The notes: a model not told the origin generated them from the sequence alone. 64,000 nucleotides of DNA from Planctomonas deserti (GCF_003067705.1 NZ_QANL01000003.1:372001-436000); one strand, 5' to 3'. Positions 53,558 through 62,374 are shown, counted from the stretch's first letter. Numbers and translations: made by a program.

Positions 53558-54217
53558 ATGCCGATTCCTCCGAACGCCGCCGCCGTCGACCGCTCCCTCC
53601 TCCGGGACGACATCTACCGGCGACTGCGGGACGCCATCGTCGACGGCACGTTCGCGCCGGGGGAGCAGCTCAAGGACGGCGACCTGGCGGCCTGGCTCGG
53701 GGTCAGCCGCACGCCTGTGCGCGAGGCCCTGCTGCGCCTCGGGGCGAGTGGGCTCGTGGTGGCGGTGCCCGGCCGGTCGACGGCCGTGAGCACGATCGAC
53801 CCGCGGGCGGTCCGGGATGCGCGGGACGTGATCGCGGCTCTGCACGGACTCGCCGTCCGGGAGACCACCGGCCGGCTTCCCGCCGACGCGCTCGACCGCA
53901 TGCGGGACGCCAATCGCCGCTTCGCCGAGGCGCTCGACGCCGGCGACGTAGCCGCCGCGCTCGACGCCGACGACGAGTTGCACGGGATCCCCGTGGCCGC
54001 GCTCGGCAATCGCGCTCTCGAGGCCGTGCTGGAACAGTTCGGTCCGTTGATCCGCCGGGCCGAACTGGTGCGGTTCACGGGCGACGCGCACGAGTCCGTA
54101 GAGCGGCACGAGCAACTGATCGAACTCCTCGCCGCGGGCGACGCTCAGGGAGCAGAGTCGGTGACGTTCGACATCTGGCACAGCCTGCCGGCGGAGGGGA
54201 ACACCGACCAGCGCTAG
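53558..54217 (+). CDS. GntR-family regulator (FadR/FCD type)
   Basis: A regulator of about 219 residues. wHTH: LLRDDIYRRLRDAIVDGTFAPGEQLKDGDLAAWLGVSRTPVREALLRLGASGLVVAVPGRSTAV. The FCD effector domain follows: ARDVIAALHGLAVRETTG, DLAAALDADDELHGIPVAALGNRALEAVLEQ with His residues that bind metal or ligand. In-frame ATGs at 53537, 53549 and 53558 are possible; the last is chosen because the family begins soon after it and because the operator core covers the others. Likely autoregulated and likely repressor of the divergent hydrolase. Confidence 0.88.
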   Translation: MPIPPNAAAVDRSLLRDDIYRRLRDAIVDGTFAPGEQLKDGDLAAWLGVSRTPVREALLRLGASGLVVAVPGRSTAVSTIDPRAVRDARDVIAALHGLAVRETTGRLPADALDRMRDANRRFAEALDAGDVAAALDADDELHGIPVAALGNRALEAVLEQFGPLIRRAELVRFTGDAHESVERHEQLIELLAAGDAQGAESVTFDIWHSLPAEGNTDQR

Positions 54218-54257
54218 CGAGCACCCGCTCGATCAGCCGGAATGGGCAGAATGGAGT

Positions 54258-54860
54258 GTGCAGACACTCATCGTGACGGCCCACCCCGATCCTGACTCGC
54301 TGACCAGCGGCATCGCCCGCCGCCTCGAGCACGCGCTGCAGCCCGGGACGGTCATCGTCGCGGATCTCGCGGCCGAGGGATTCGACCCGAGGTTCACGCT
54401 TGCCGACCGGCACACGTACCGGGTCGGCGGAGACTTCGCCCCGGACGTGGCACGCGAGCATCAGCGGCTGGCTGCGGCGGCGCACCTGGTGCTGGTGTTC
54501 CCGGTCTACTGGTGGTCGATGCCCGCGCTGCTCAAGGGGTGGATCGATCGCGTGTTCGTCAACGGCTGGGCATTCGACGTGGACGCGAGCGGGGGGATGC
54601 GCCGCAACCTCGGCGCACTCACGATCCACCTGGTGCCCGTCGCGGGGGACGACGCCGACCTGTACGAACGCCACGGTTACGAGCTGTCACTGCGGACGCA
54701 GATCGAGCACGGCGTCATCGACTACTGCGGCAGCCGCCGAGGCGCGACGGTGTTCGTGAACGAGTCGGAGCAGGACGACGCCGCGGCCCGCGAACGGGCG
54801 GTGCACTCCGCGGTGCACGCGGTCCGGAGCGCGATCCACGATGGAGCGAGCCATGACTGA
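54258..54860 (+). CDS. NAD(P)H-quinone reductase-like flavodoxin-fold protein (KefF/MdaB type)
   Basis: A 200-residue flavoprotein: QTLIVTAHPDPDSLTSGIARRLEHAL (FMN/FAD phosphate loop), VLVFPVYWWSMPALLKGWIDRVFVNGWAFD, the classic PxYWWSxPAxLKGWIDRV motif of NQO1-like reductases. It reduces quinones or similar electrophiles with NAD(P)H. GTG 54258 lies 38 bp after the GntR stop and may be cotranscribed with it. The stop overlaps the start of the next small gene by 8 nt. Confidence 0.9.
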   Translation: MQTLIVTAHPDPDSLTSGIARRLEHALQPGTVIVADLAAEGFDPRFTLADRHTYRVGGDFAPDVAREHQRLAAAAHLVLVFPVYWWSMPALLKGWIDRVFVNGWAFDVDASGGMRRNLGALTIHLVPVAGDDADLYERHGYELSLRTQIEHGVIDYCGSRRGATVFVNESEQDDAAARERAVHSAVHAVRSAIHDGASHD

Positions 54861-55029
54861 TCCCGCGGAGAACCCCGAGGAGGAGACCCAGGAACAGCGG
54901 GCCCTCCGTCACATCAGCGCGATGGCCGACGGCGAGGACATCGCGGGAACCGCCAGCCGGCTGTCCAACGACTTCACCGACCGGCTGACGGCGCGCATCG
55001 CCGGCTGGTTCCGGCGCAGCCGCGACTGA
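54853..55029 (+). CDS. Small hypothetical protein coupled to the quinone reductase gene
   Basis: A 58-residue protein: acidic start (DPAENPEEETQEQRALRHISAMADGED) and basic amphipathic end (TDRLTARIAGWFRRSRD). ATG 54853 has GGAG eight bases upstream and overlaps the reductase stop. The reverse-charged halves suggest a helix-turn-helix shape or membrane association at the C-terminus. No family recognised, but codon use and coupling support a gene. Confidence 0.6.
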   Translation: MTDPAENPEEETQEQRALRHISAMADGEDIAGTASRLSNDFTDRLTARIAGWFRRSRD

Positions 55030-55033
55030 CGGC

Positions 55034-55052
55034 CACCGGAAGGGAGCCGGTG
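55034..55052. terminator. Short hairpin between convergent genes
   Basis: CACCGG, 7-nt loop, CCGGTG, in the 45-bp space between the small gene and the convergent DoxX gene. Modest stem, but the position fits a shared terminator. Confidence 0.4.
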
Positions 55053-55074
55053 AGGCTGTGCCCGGCGCGCCCCG

Positions 55075-55527
55075 TCAGGCGAGCGCCGCCAGGGCGCGGT
55101 TCCTGCTGCGCCCGAAGATGAGGGCGTCGAGGGAGAAGCGTCCGGCGCCGGCCAGGGCGAGCGCGGCCGCGCCTGCGGCAAGCACGAGCACGAGCTCGTA
55201 TCCGCCGTTGTCGACGAAGAGACCGGCGGGAGCGTGCACCAGGAAGAGTGCCGCGAGCATGTCAAACGCCAGGAGCGCGGCCACCGGACGCACGAGAACG
55301 CCGAGGATGAGCGCGGCGCCGCCGAGGAGCTCGAGGAAGGCGATGGCCGGGGCGATCAGCTGCGCTGACGGCACGCCCATCTCTGCGAAGGCAGCCTGGG
55401 TACCGGGAATGGTGAACTCGAAGACCTTCTGCCAGCCGTGGGCGAGGAAGACGACGCCCAGGGCGACGCGGAGAACGGTGAGCGCGAGGGTGGACTGGGT
55501 GCGAGCGGCGTGAGCCTGAGGAGACAT
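55075..55527 (-). CDS. DoxX family membrane protein
   Basis: A 150-residue four-helix membrane protein: LALTVLRVALGVVFLAHGWQKVFEFTIPGTQAAFAEMGVPSAQLIAPAIAFLELLGGAALILGVLVRPVAALLAFDMLAALFLVH. R-x-x-L-G-x-x-F-x-x-H-G-x-x-K is the DoxX signature. Homologues are linked to redox stress and thiosulfate or quinone metabolism. ATG 55527 is chosen as the family start with AGGATC upstream. Single gene. Confidence 0.87.
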   Translation of the reverse strand: MSPQAHAARTQSTLALTVLRVALGVVFLAHGWQKVFEFTIPGTQAAFAEMGVPSAQLIAPAIAFLELLGGAALILGVLVRPVAALLAFDMLAALFLVHAPAGLFVDNGGYELVLVLAAGAAALALAGAGRFSLDALIFGRSRNRALAALA

Positions 55528-55715
55528 GGAAGATCCTTTTCTGTCTGTCGGGGCTGGAGGCTGGGGACCGGGGTGTGAGCACCGGTACCGCCACGGCGTT
55601 ACTTGTCGCTTCAATCAACACGGTAACGGCAGGTGGTTGTAGCGTCAACATCCTCGCGGCGAAGCGTAGGACTCACCCAGCTCGGATCCAGCCGTGACTC
55701 CTTGGCGTTCTGCCG

Positions 55716-56798
55716 TCACAGATCGGGGTCGGAGTGCCCCGGTCCCGAACTCCCGGTGGCGGCGTTGCGGGCCGCGAGCCGCGCGAATGCCTGCCTCAGT
55801 TCGGGCGGGTCGAGAACGTCGATGTCGGTGTCGAAGCGGTTGAGGGACGCGGCGAGTGCCATCCAGGACCACGAGCCGGACTGGAGGATGCACCGGTCGG
55901 GCCCCAGGTCCTCGACGACGCCGTCACCGGCGAACGGGAGCACCTCGGCTGCGGCCTGATGGAGGACGACCCTGCCCGTGCAGGGCCAACCGCCGGCGCG
56001 GTCGGACCCGCGGAAGTGGCCCGCGAGGTAGCTCGCGGCATCGACACCGCCCGGGAGTTCGCGCGGACGGAATCGCGGGCCCGTCGGGGTCCGCGGGGCG
56101 ATCCGGTCGGCGCGGAAGGTACGCCAGTCCTCGGCGTCGAGATCCCAGCCCACGAGGTACCAGCGCCCCAGGGAGGTCGCCAGCGAGTGCGGCTCGACTC
56201 GCCGGGGCGCCCTGCCGTCTGCCGGGCGGGAGCCGGTGCCGGTGCCGGCCTCGTCGCCGTCGCCGTCGCCGTCGCCATGGTCATCGTGCGTGGCGTTCGC
56301 CCCGCCGGGTCTCGCGTAGTCGAAGCGCAGGACCTCCCGGGCGCGCACGGCGGTCGACAGGGCGACGAGCACCTGTGGAGCGACGCTCGCGCCCGCACTT
56401 CCGCCGGGCCGCGCCGGGACGGTCTCGAATGCGAGGCTGTCAAGGCGATGGCGAAGCCGGGAGGGCATCACCTGCCGCACTGTGGTCAGCGCACGGACCG
56501 CGGCCTCCTCGATGCCGACACCGGACTGGCTCGCCGCGTGCAGGGCGACGGCGAGGGCGACCACCTGCTCGTCGTCGAAGAGCAGCGGCGGGAGTTCGGT
56601 GCCGGCGTCGAGGCGGTAGCCACCGTCCGGCCCCATCGTCGCCCGGATCGTGTAGCCCATCTCCCGGAGCCGGTCGATGTCGCGGCGGACGGTGCGGTGA
56701 CTGATCTGCAGCCGCTCGGCGAGCAGGGCGCCCGGCCAGTCCCGCCTCGTCTGCAGCAGCGACAGGAGAGCGAGCAGCCGGGACGTGGTCGTGGTCAC
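55716..56798 (-). CDS. YafY-type regulator: HTH plus WYL domain
   Basis: A 360-residue regulator. N-terminal HTH_11: RLLALLSLLQTRRDWPGALLAERLQISHRTVRRDIDRLREMGYTIRATMGPDGGYRL. The WYL domain follows with RRVEPHSLATSLGRWYLVGWDLDAEDWRTFRADRI. A 30-residue Asp/Gly/Glu-rich insertion lies just before it (HDDHGDGDGDGDEAGTG), encoded by a GC-rich simple repeat. The WCX end is present. WYL regulators bind nucleic acids or small ligands and often control a divergent gene, here the VOC protein 104 bp away. Confidence 0.9.
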   Translation of the reverse strand: MTTTTSRLLALLSLLQTRRDWPGALLAERLQISHRTVRRDIDRLREMGYTIRATMGPDGGYRLDAGTELPPLLFDDEQVVALAVALHAASQSGVGIEEAAVRALTTVRQVMPSRLRHRLDSLAFETVPARPGGSAGASVAPQVLVALSTAVRAREVLRFDYARPGGANATHDDHGDGDGDGDEAGTGTGSRPADGRAPRRVEPHSLATSLGRWYLVGWDLDAEDWRTFRADRIAPRTPTGPRFRPRELPGGVDAASYLAGHFRGSDRAGGWPCTGRVVLHQAAAEVLPFAGDGVVEDLGPDRCILQSGSWSWMALAASLNRFDTDIDVLDPPELRQAFARLAARNAATGSSGPGHSDPDL

Positions 56799-56902
56799 GC
56801 TGCGATCGTATTCCGCGTCTAGGACCGATTCTGACCTACATGGTTGCCATGCTCGAGCTGCCCGGGACAGGCCCCGGGCACGATCCCCTGGAGCAGACAG
56901 AC

Positions 56903-57364
56903 ATGAGCATCACCACGACCACTCACCTCAACTTCGGCGGCGACGCGCGATCGGCCCTCGAGTTCTACGCCTCGGTCTTCGGCGGCAGCGCCACCATCGC
57001 GACCTACGGCGACTTCGGCATGCCGAAGGACGCCCCGGGCGCCGACGACGTCGTGTTCGGCAGCGTGGAGACCTCGGCCGGCTTCCGAGTGATGGCGTAC
57101 GACGTCCCTGGCAGCGCCGGTGCGTCGGCGACCGCAGGCACCACCCGCCGGGAGCACGGTATGACGATCACGGATCAGCCGTTCTTCGTCTCGGTGCGGG
57201 GCGACTCCCTCGAGGAGGTCCAGGGCTACTGGAGCGCCCTCGCGGTCGGGGCGACGGTCGTGGAGCCGCTTGCCGCATCCGCGTGGAGCCCGGGATTCGG
57301 GATGCTCACCGACGGCTTCGGCGTCACATGGATCCTCGACGTCGCCGCCGCCCGATCCGCGTAG
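56903..57364 (+). CDS. VOC-superfamily PhnB-like protein
   Basis: A 153-residue protein: ITTTTHLNFGGDARSALEFYASVFGGSATIATYGDFGMPKDAPGADDVVFGSVETSAGFRVMAYDVPG and PFFVSVRGDSLEEVQGYWSALAVGATVVEPLAASAWSPGFGMLTDGFGVTWILDV. This is the PhnB/glyoxalase-like pattern; enzyme activity is unknown. ATG 56903 has GGAG upstream and fits the family; ATG 56840 would add 21 residues. It diverges from the WYL regulator, which probably controls it. Confidence 0.87.
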   Translation: MSITTTTHLNFGGDARSALEFYASVFGGSATIATYGDFGMPKDAPGADDVVFGSVETSAGFRVMAYDVPGSAGASATAGTTRREHGMTITDQPFFVSVRGDSLEEVQGYWSALAVGATVVEPLAASAWSPGFGMLTDGFGVTWILDVAAARSA

Positions 57365-57369
57365 TGACT

Positions 57370-57416
57370 ACGGGGCCCGTGGGACGAACGCCGGTCCGTC
57401 CCACGGGTCTCCCCGT
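57370..57416. terminator. Strong bidirectional terminator
   Basis: CCCGTGGGACG (57376-57386) and CGTCCCACGGG (57397-57407) form an 11-bp stem with a 10-nt loop. ACGGGG before it and CCCCGT after it extend the stem with a 3-nt bulge. It fills the gap between the convergent VOC and glycosidase genes. Confidence 0.8.
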
Positions 57417-59689
57417 CACTCCGCCGCAGGCTGAGCCTGTTCCGCCCTCCGCAGCAGAAGGAACCTCGCGGCGTAGGGCGGCAGGCTGATGGGGAAACTG
57501 CAGAGGTCGTCCACGTGTCCGATCTCCTCGCCGGCCGCCGCCGCGTCGATGACCGTTGCCCGGGCGGGCAGCGACGCGGAGTGGACCGTGCCGTCGATGG
57601 TCTGGTCGGTGAAGTTCAGCACCGTGACCTGCACGACGGGCAGCTCGCCGTCGTCCGCCGGGTCGAGCTCGTGCACCATCACCAGCATCCCCGGGTGCGC
57701 GACGTCGGGGATGTCGACCTGCGTCGCCGTGGCGATCCCGTGCTCGGCGCGGATCGCCAGCAACGCGCGCAGGCGCTGTGCGAAGGAACCGGGCTGCGCG
57801 AGCTGGTCGGGGAGCGACCCGTACAGCGAGCGGGCCCTCGGCATCCCGGATGCCGACCGGTCGGCGTCCGGCGACAGTCCGACCAGGTCGTGCGCGCCTC
57901 GTTCGATCCACCGGGTGTCGCCCTCGGCGATGAGGTCGGCGACCTCGTCACGCGGCAGGGTGAGCATGCCGAGGAGGTCCCAGCCGGACAGGGCGAACAC
58001 CCCGGGCTGCCAGGCGTTGAACGCGGCCAGCAGGAGGTGCGCGTCCCGGATCGGCTCCACGTCGGACTCCTCGATCGAGTCGAGGGTTGCGTGGCCGCGG
58101 GTGGCGGCGATCAGGGACGCCGTGGTGCAGGCGATGCCGTTCGTCGTGAAGACGAGGTTGTAGTCGGCGGCGGGCTCCGTCAGCGCGCGCGTGAGGTCCG
58201 AGCGCACCGAGTCGGCGAGCTCGCCACCCGTGACCTCGCGACCGCGGTAGGTGTACGGGTCGTCCCTGTGCAGCGTGGACCAATGCACGAGCTCGTAGGT
58301 GAGCTCGTCATGGTTCTGCAGGCCGTGCACGAGGCTCACCGGCTCGACACCGAGCTCGAGGGAGGTGCGCAGGGTCAGGCGCAGGAACTCCGTGTCGCCG
58401 ACCGCCAGCGCGTGGTGGTACGCGGGTCGATTGATGAAGTCGTACGAGAGGTCGGCGCCGACGGCACCGGTGTCCCGGATGTCCTCGACCGTAAGGTTTA
58501 GCTCCTGGAAGGTGAACCCGCCGACCTTGCGCACCATGCCTGCGATCACGTGGTTCGCGGCGTGCGACAGCGGGTGCCCCTCGGACCACGCCGGCAGGCC
58601 CTCCGCGCTCTTCTCGACCCCGAGGAAGCCGTTGGCGTCGAGCCTGAGCGCACTCGTGCCGAGGTCACCGAGGGAGTGCAGAGCATCACCGATCACCAAC
58701 CGCATCCCGGCGAAGGTCGGGTCGAGCCAGTTGACTGAGGGCTGACCCTCCTTGAAGTAGTGCAGGTACACCCAGCGACGGGTGACCCCGTCGACGCCGA
58801 TGACCGGAGCCGTCACGCTCCAGTTGGTCTCCTTCACGCCCGGGGAGTAGAAGATCACCCGCTGGAGTTCGCCGATGATGTAGCCGTGACCCGCGAGGGC
58901 CGCCTCGGTGTCGGCGTCCAGGTTCACCGAGTCGCGGCCGGGCGGCACGGTCGGGAGGAGTTCCCAGTCCTCCGGCGGGATCTCGACCATGTGGTAGATG
59001 CCGGGGTAGTCCTTGAACGCCATCTCGGCGAGCCGGAAGTCCGCGCCCTTGCCCGTGTGACCGGGCACGATGTCGTCGATCACGCTGCCGCCGTGCTCCT
59101 CCGCGACGTCGGTGAGCCTGCGGAAGGTCTCCTCGTCACCGAACGCGGGGTCGATCTGGGTGCTGATCCGATCGAAGTGTCCGTCGACGCTCGGGGTCTC
59201 CGCCCAGCCGACGATGCCGCCGGCCCGCTTGACCGGACCCGTGTGCACGCCGTTGATGCCGATGGCCTGGAACGCCTCCCACAGCTCGGGCTCCGCCAGT
59301 GCCGCGAGGAACGATTCGCCCGGGCGGGTCATGATGGAGATCGGGTAGGCGGTGAACCAGACGTCGGCGGTCGACACCGCACGCCGGGCGTCGGGCCGCG
59401 CGTAGGGGTTGCGCCACATGCTCGGCTGGCCGGACAGCTGCCGGCTGAGCACGTCGGCGTCCTTCAGCATCGACTGCCGCACCAGCCACTCCACGTACGC
59501 CGGGTTCTGGCCGTTCGCGGCGCGGGGGTCGGCGAACGAGCGGCGCAGGCTGCCGCCGCGCAGGTTGGATCTGGGGCGCAGGCGTCGCGGACGAGCCGGG
59601 TACAGCTGCTCGTCGTAGGTGATCTCGGACGGGTCGTGCTCGGTGCCGCCCGTCGTCACCTCCGCGGTGCCCGGAGCCTCATCATCCAC
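57416..59689 (-). CDS. GH13 trehalose synthase/maltosyltransferase-like enzyme
   Basis: A 757-residue alpha-amylase-family enzyme. TIM-barrel landmarks in order: [37 protein letters not shown] (region I), [12 protein letters not shown] with the nucleophile Asp, [13 protein letters not shown] with the likely acid Glu, and [13 protein letters not shown], the NHD transition-state Asp. The ending is a beta-domain ([23 protein letters not shown]). NHDEL after a Leu and long N-terminal and central domains resemble TreS-like GH13 members (maltose to trehalose isomerisation), but the N-terminal region differs from classic TreS, so the reaction is uncertain. GTG 59689 follows GGGGGAACG. Confidence 0.82.
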   Translation of the reverse strand: MDDEAPGTAEVTTGGTEHDPSEITYDEQLYPARPRRLRPRSNLRGGSLRRSFADPRAANGQNPAYVEWLVRQSMLKDADVLSRQLSGQPSMWRNPYARPDARRAVSTADVWFTAYPISIMTRPGESFLAALAEPELWEAFQAIGINGVHTGPVKRAGGIVGWAETPSVDGHFDRISTQIDPAFGDEETFRRLTDVAEEHGGSVIDDIVPGHTGKGADFRLAEMAFKDYPGIYHMVEIPPEDWELLPTVPPGRDSVNLDADTEAALAGHGYIIGELQRVIFYSPGVKETNWSVTAPVIGVDGVTRRWVYLHYFKEGQPSVNWLDPTFAGMRLVIGDALHSLGDLGTSALRLDANGFLGVEKSAEGLPAWSEGHPLSHAANHVIAGMVRKVGGFTFQELNLTVEDIRDTGAVGADLSYDFINRPAYHHALAVGDTEFLRLTLRTSLELGVEPVSLVHGLQNHDELTYELVHWSTLHRDDPYTYRGREVTGGELADSVRSDLTRALTEPAADYNLVFTTNGIACTTASLIAATRGHATLDSIEESDVEPIRDAHLLLAAFNAWQPGVFALSGWDLLGMLTLPRDEVADLIAEGDTRWIERGAHDLVGLSPDADRSASGMPRARSLYGSLPDQLAQPGSFAQRLRALLAIRAEHGIATATQVDIPDVAHPGMLVMVHELDPADDGELPVVQVTVLNFTDQTIDGTVHSASLPARATVIDAAAAGEEIGHVDDLCSFPISLPPYAARFLLLRRAEQAQPAAE

Positions 59690-59788
59690 GTCGTTCCCCC
59701 TTCGTTCGCTGGCGTTGGCGCTGTCGCCGTCGCTGAAACTGTACTCAGGTACTCATCGGCCGGCGGCAGGGCGCCGCTCCGCGCCACC

Positions 59789-59840
59789 GGTCGACGGTCG
59801 ACGGTCGACGGCCGCAGTCGACGGTCGGCGGTCGACGGTT
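59789..59840. repeat. 9-bp repeats of GTCGACGGT between two divergent genes
   Basis: The unit GTCGACGGT occurs about five times, with variants, in 52 bp between the GH13 gene and the DHFR-like gene. The repeats are imperfect and palindromic in part (GTCGAC). They may be binding sites or slippage-generated simple sequence. No promoter elements are obvious inside them. Confidence 0.7.
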
Positions 59841-59915
59841 GCCGCAGCCGCGGGAGATGTGGCAGCGTCGCGTTCGTCCCGTCATCGGTGACGGGTGCCA
59901 TCGAGGGAGTGCGCC

Positions 59916-60548
59916 ATGGGTTTCGTCCGCATCGATCTCTTCACCACGCTCGACGGCGTGGCCCAGTCTCCCGGCCGCCCCGACGAGGACCCCGAGGGCG
60001 GCTTCGCGTTCGGCGGGTGGCAGGCGCCGATCCTCGACGATGTCGCCGGCGGCTGGGTGCAGTCGGGGATGGTGGGCATGGACGCCCTGCTCCTCGGCCG
60101 GCGGACCTACGACATCTTCGCCGCGTACTGGCCCCACCAGGACGACGCGATCGCGCAGCTCTTCAATCGCATCCCGAAGTACGTCGCGTCGCGGCACGAC
60201 GTTGCTCTTCCCTGGGCGGGATCGGTGCGGCTCGGCTCGGACCTCCGCTCCGCGGTCGCTGAGCTGCGGGAGCGTCACGAGCGGATCCACGTCATCGGCA
60301 GCCTGGACCTCGTGCAGACCCTCCTGGCCGAGCGTCTCGTCGACGAGATGACGCTGTGGGTCCATCCGATCCTGCTCGGGGCGGGTAAGAGGGTGTTCGC
60401 GGGTGGCGCCGCCCCCGCGATCCTCGAGCTGGTGGAGCCGGCCGCCACCTCGCCCGGCGGCATCGTGCAGCTGCGCTACCGGGTCGTCGGAGCCGAGCCG
60501 CCGGTCGGCGACATGACCAGCACCGGGGAAGAGCGTCACGCGGGGTGA
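59916..60548 (+). CDS. Dihydrofolate reductase-family protein (RibD C-terminal type), third paralogue
   Basis: A 210-residue protein: GFVRIDLFTTLDGVAQSPGRPDEDPEGGFAFGGWQAPILDDVAGGW, GMDALLLGRRTYDIFAAYWP, KYVASRHDVALPW, HVIGSLDLVQTLLAERLVDEMTLWVHPILLGAGKRVFAGG. NADPH-binding IGS and PILLGAGKRVF are typical. Probable NADPH-dependent reductase of unknown substrate. ATG 59916 has GGGAG at proper distance and fits the family start better than ATG 59895. Confidence 0.88.
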   Translation: MGFVRIDLFTTLDGVAQSPGRPDEDPEGGFAFGGWQAPILDDVAGGWVQSGMVGMDALLLGRRTYDIFAAYWPHQDDAIAQLFNRIPKYVASRHDVALPWAGSVRLGSDLRSAVAELRERHERIHVIGSLDLVQTLLAERLVDEMTLWVHPILLGAGKRVFAGGAAPAILELVEPAATSPGGIVQLRYRVVGAEPPVGDMTSTGEERHAG

Positions 60549-60575
60549 CCGCCGCGCCCCGACCGTCACCCCGCG
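60539..60575. terminator. Terminator between convergent genes
   Basis: CGCGGGGTGAC (60539-60549) and GTCACCCCGCG (60565-60575) form a perfect 11-bp stem with a 15-nt loop. It overlaps the reductase stop codon and ends 8 bp before the stop of the convergent PepSY gene. Confidence 0.75.
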
Positions 60576-60582
60576 CGCCCGG

Positions 60583-61281
60583 TCAACTGCCGGAGGCCGC
60601 GGAGCCCCCCGCGTCGGAGTCGCTCGAGTCCTCGGTCTCCGGGGTCGCCGCGTCCCGGTCGGGGCGCCCTCCGCGCCCGTGCCCGGGCCCGCCGGTTCTC
60701 GTGTCGATGATGGCGAGGGCCTCGTCGAGCTCGACGGTCACCCGCGTACCGTCCGCCTGCGTGAGATGGGCTTCGTAAACCCCGTCGGGGTCGGTTTCCA
60801 GACGCTCGATCGTGGCATCCGGGTATTCGGCGAGCACCGCCGCCTCGACCTGGGCGGCGACGTCGCCGGTGAGCTCCTCACCCCGAGGCCCGTGCCCGGG
60901 TCCGCCGGTCCTCGTGTCGGTGATGGCGAAGGCCTCGTCGAGCTCGACGGTCACCCGCGTACCGTCCGCCTGCGTGAGATGGGCCTCGTAAGCCCCGTCC
61001 GGGTCGGTCTCCAGACGCTCGATCGTGGCATCCGGGTACTCGGCGAGCACCGCCGCCTCGACCTCGGCGGCGACGTCGCCGGTGAGCTCCTCACCCCGAG
61101 GACCGTGACCGTGCTCGCCGGTCGTGGCGTCGTCCTCGCTGGAGGGCGTCGGCGGCGTCGTCGCATCCGTCGAGGCGATCGTCTCCGCCATGGCGGGCAG
61201 AGCGGCCACGGCGAGACTTCCTCCGGTGAGGGCGGCCGCGACCGACAGCCCCGCGATCATCTTCGTCCTGCGCTTCGTCAT
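60583..61281 (-). CDS. Secreted PepSY-domain protein with a recent internal duplication
   Basis: A 232-residue exported protein. The signal peptide (KMIAGLSVAAALTGGSLAVAALPAMAE) is cut near AMA-E. Two PepSY-like domains follow at about residues 60-130 and 131-201. Each has ELTGDVAA-x-VEAAVLAEYPDATIERLETDPDG and YEAHLTQADGTRVTVELDEA and ends DTRTGGPGHG. The copies differ at only a few residues, so the duplication is recent. The C-terminus is a Asp/Ser/Gly-rich tail. PepSY proteins bind proteases or metal ions outside the cell. ATG 61281 is the only start with a signal peptide. Confidence 0.87.
   Translation of the reverse strand: MTKRRTKMIAGLSVAAALTGGSLAVAALPAMAETIASTDATTPPTPSSEDDATTGEHGHGPRGEELTGDVAAEVEAAVLAEYPDATIERLETDPDGAYEAHLTQADGTRVTVELDEAFAITDTRTGGPGHGPRGEELTGDVAAQVEAAVLAEYPDATIERLETDPDGVYEAHLTQADGTRVTVELDEALAIIDTRTGGPGHGRGGRPDRDAATPETEDSSDSDAGGSAASGS
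60678..61103. repeat. 213-bp tandem repeat inside the PepSY gene
   Basis: Two copies of exactly 213 bp (60678-60890 and 60891-61103) are about 95 percent identical by eye and preserve the reading frame (71 residues). Most differences are third-position or single changes. The arrangement could expand or contract by recombination. Confidence 0.9.
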
Positions 61282-61518
61282 GAGTGATTCCTGTCCTGTT
61301 GTGGGTGCACACCGGTTGAGTGCGCTGCTGCAGCCTCGGTCGCGCGACTATCGATACGCCCTGCACGGCATGGGGAGGCGGCGTGAGACCGGCATGCGTC
61401 CGCCAAGCCGACGACCCGCTTCCGAAGCGCCGCTCATAGCGGGCTCATAGGAGGTGCCAGGGTGACGGCGAGGCTGTCGCGACAGAATCGGACCACCCCG
61501 AAAGAAACGGCAGCCACC

Positions 61519-61695
61519 ATGACGACCCTTCCCCCGATCACCCGCATCCGGCGCTCGCTGGTCGGTGCGCTCAGCGTGCTCGGCATCGTGCTGGCGAGCG
61601 CCATCGGACTGCACGAGTGGGCCGACGACGCGGTGATCAGCAGTGTCTCGCACAGCGCCGCCGGCAGCCCCGCGGACGAGAGCTTCGGTGCCTGA
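61519..61695 (+). CDS. Small membrane-anchored protein ahead of a P-loop kinase gene
   Basis: A 58-residue protein: short basic start (TTLPPITRIRRSLVGALSVLGIVLASAIGLHEW) with one membrane helix, then an Asp/Ser-rich tail. Its stop overlaps the proposed GTG of the next gene (GTGCCTGA), which supports coupling. Ribosome site is weak. No family recognised; a real but small gene is likely. Confidence 0.5.
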   Translation: MTTLPPITRIRRSLVGALSVLGIVLASAIGLHEWADDAVISSVSHSAAGSPADESFGA

Positions 61696-62374
61696 CCCGG
61701 CGAGCCGCACCGCCCGCGCCTGCCCAGGATCGGGGAGAGACCGGCGGGCGGCGGCGCCGGGGGAGGGGAGACGCCCGACCCGAACGGGAACGCGCGCCGC
61801 TCACCCTTCCCGCACCACCGTGCTCCTCGGTATCGACGGCTCGGGCAAGACGACGACGGCACGGGTGCTCGCCCGGGCCCAGGGCCGCTCGGCCCGGCCC
61901 GGCCTTGTGCTCCGCAATCGCTCCGGTCGGCGGTGGCTCGGCCGGGTATCGGCCCGCTACGGGCTGGCGCCCTCGCTGGGATGGACGGATCGCTTCGAGA
62001 CTGTGGTGCGCGTCGTCAACGTCCTTGCCTCCGAAGCGCGGGCTCGACTCGCGGGCGGAGTGTCGATCATGGATCGCCACCTGATCTGCCAGGTGGTGCT
62101 GCGGAGGGTCCGCGGCCTGCCGCGGGGTCGCCTGCTGCCGAAGATGGCCGATGGGCTGCTGGCCGCCCACGTGGTGGTCGTGCTCGACGTCCCGGCCGAG
62201 GTGGCGTTCGACCGCATCCGCTCCCGCGGGGAGGACATCGAATCGCTCCCGTTCCTTTGCGCCACGCGGGCGGTCTACCTCGAGCTCGCCGCGGCTCACG
62301 GCTGGAGCGTCGTCGACGCGACAGGAACCACCGAGGCGATCGTGAGCCGGATCGAGAGTGCCGCAAGCCGCTGA
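61688..62374 (+). CDS. Thymidylate kinase-like P-loop kinase
   Basis: A protein of about 228 residues. The P-loop is TVLLGIDGSGKTTTARVLARAQG, and SIMDRHLICQVVLRRVRGLPRG corresponds to the DRY-like substrate loop of thymidylate kinases. HVVVVLDVPAEVAFDRIRSRGEDIESLPFLCATRAVYLELAAAHGWSVVDATGTTEAI resembles the LID and C-terminus. The Ala/Arg/Pro-rich first 45 residues are unusual and may be noncoding; GTG codons closer to the P-loop are possible starts. The target could be a sugar or nucleotide rather than dTMP. Confidence 0.7.
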   Translation: MPDPASRTARACPGSGRDRRAAAPGEGRRPTRTGTRAAHPSRTTVLLGIDGSGKTTTARVLARAQGRSARPGLVLRNRSGRRWLGRVSARYGLAPSLGWTDRFETVVRVVNVLASEARARLAGGVSIMDRHLICQVVLRRVRGLPRGRLLPKMADGLLAAHVVVVLDVPAEVAFDRIRSRGEDIESLPFLCATRAVYLELAAAHGWSVVDATGTTEAIVSRIESAASR

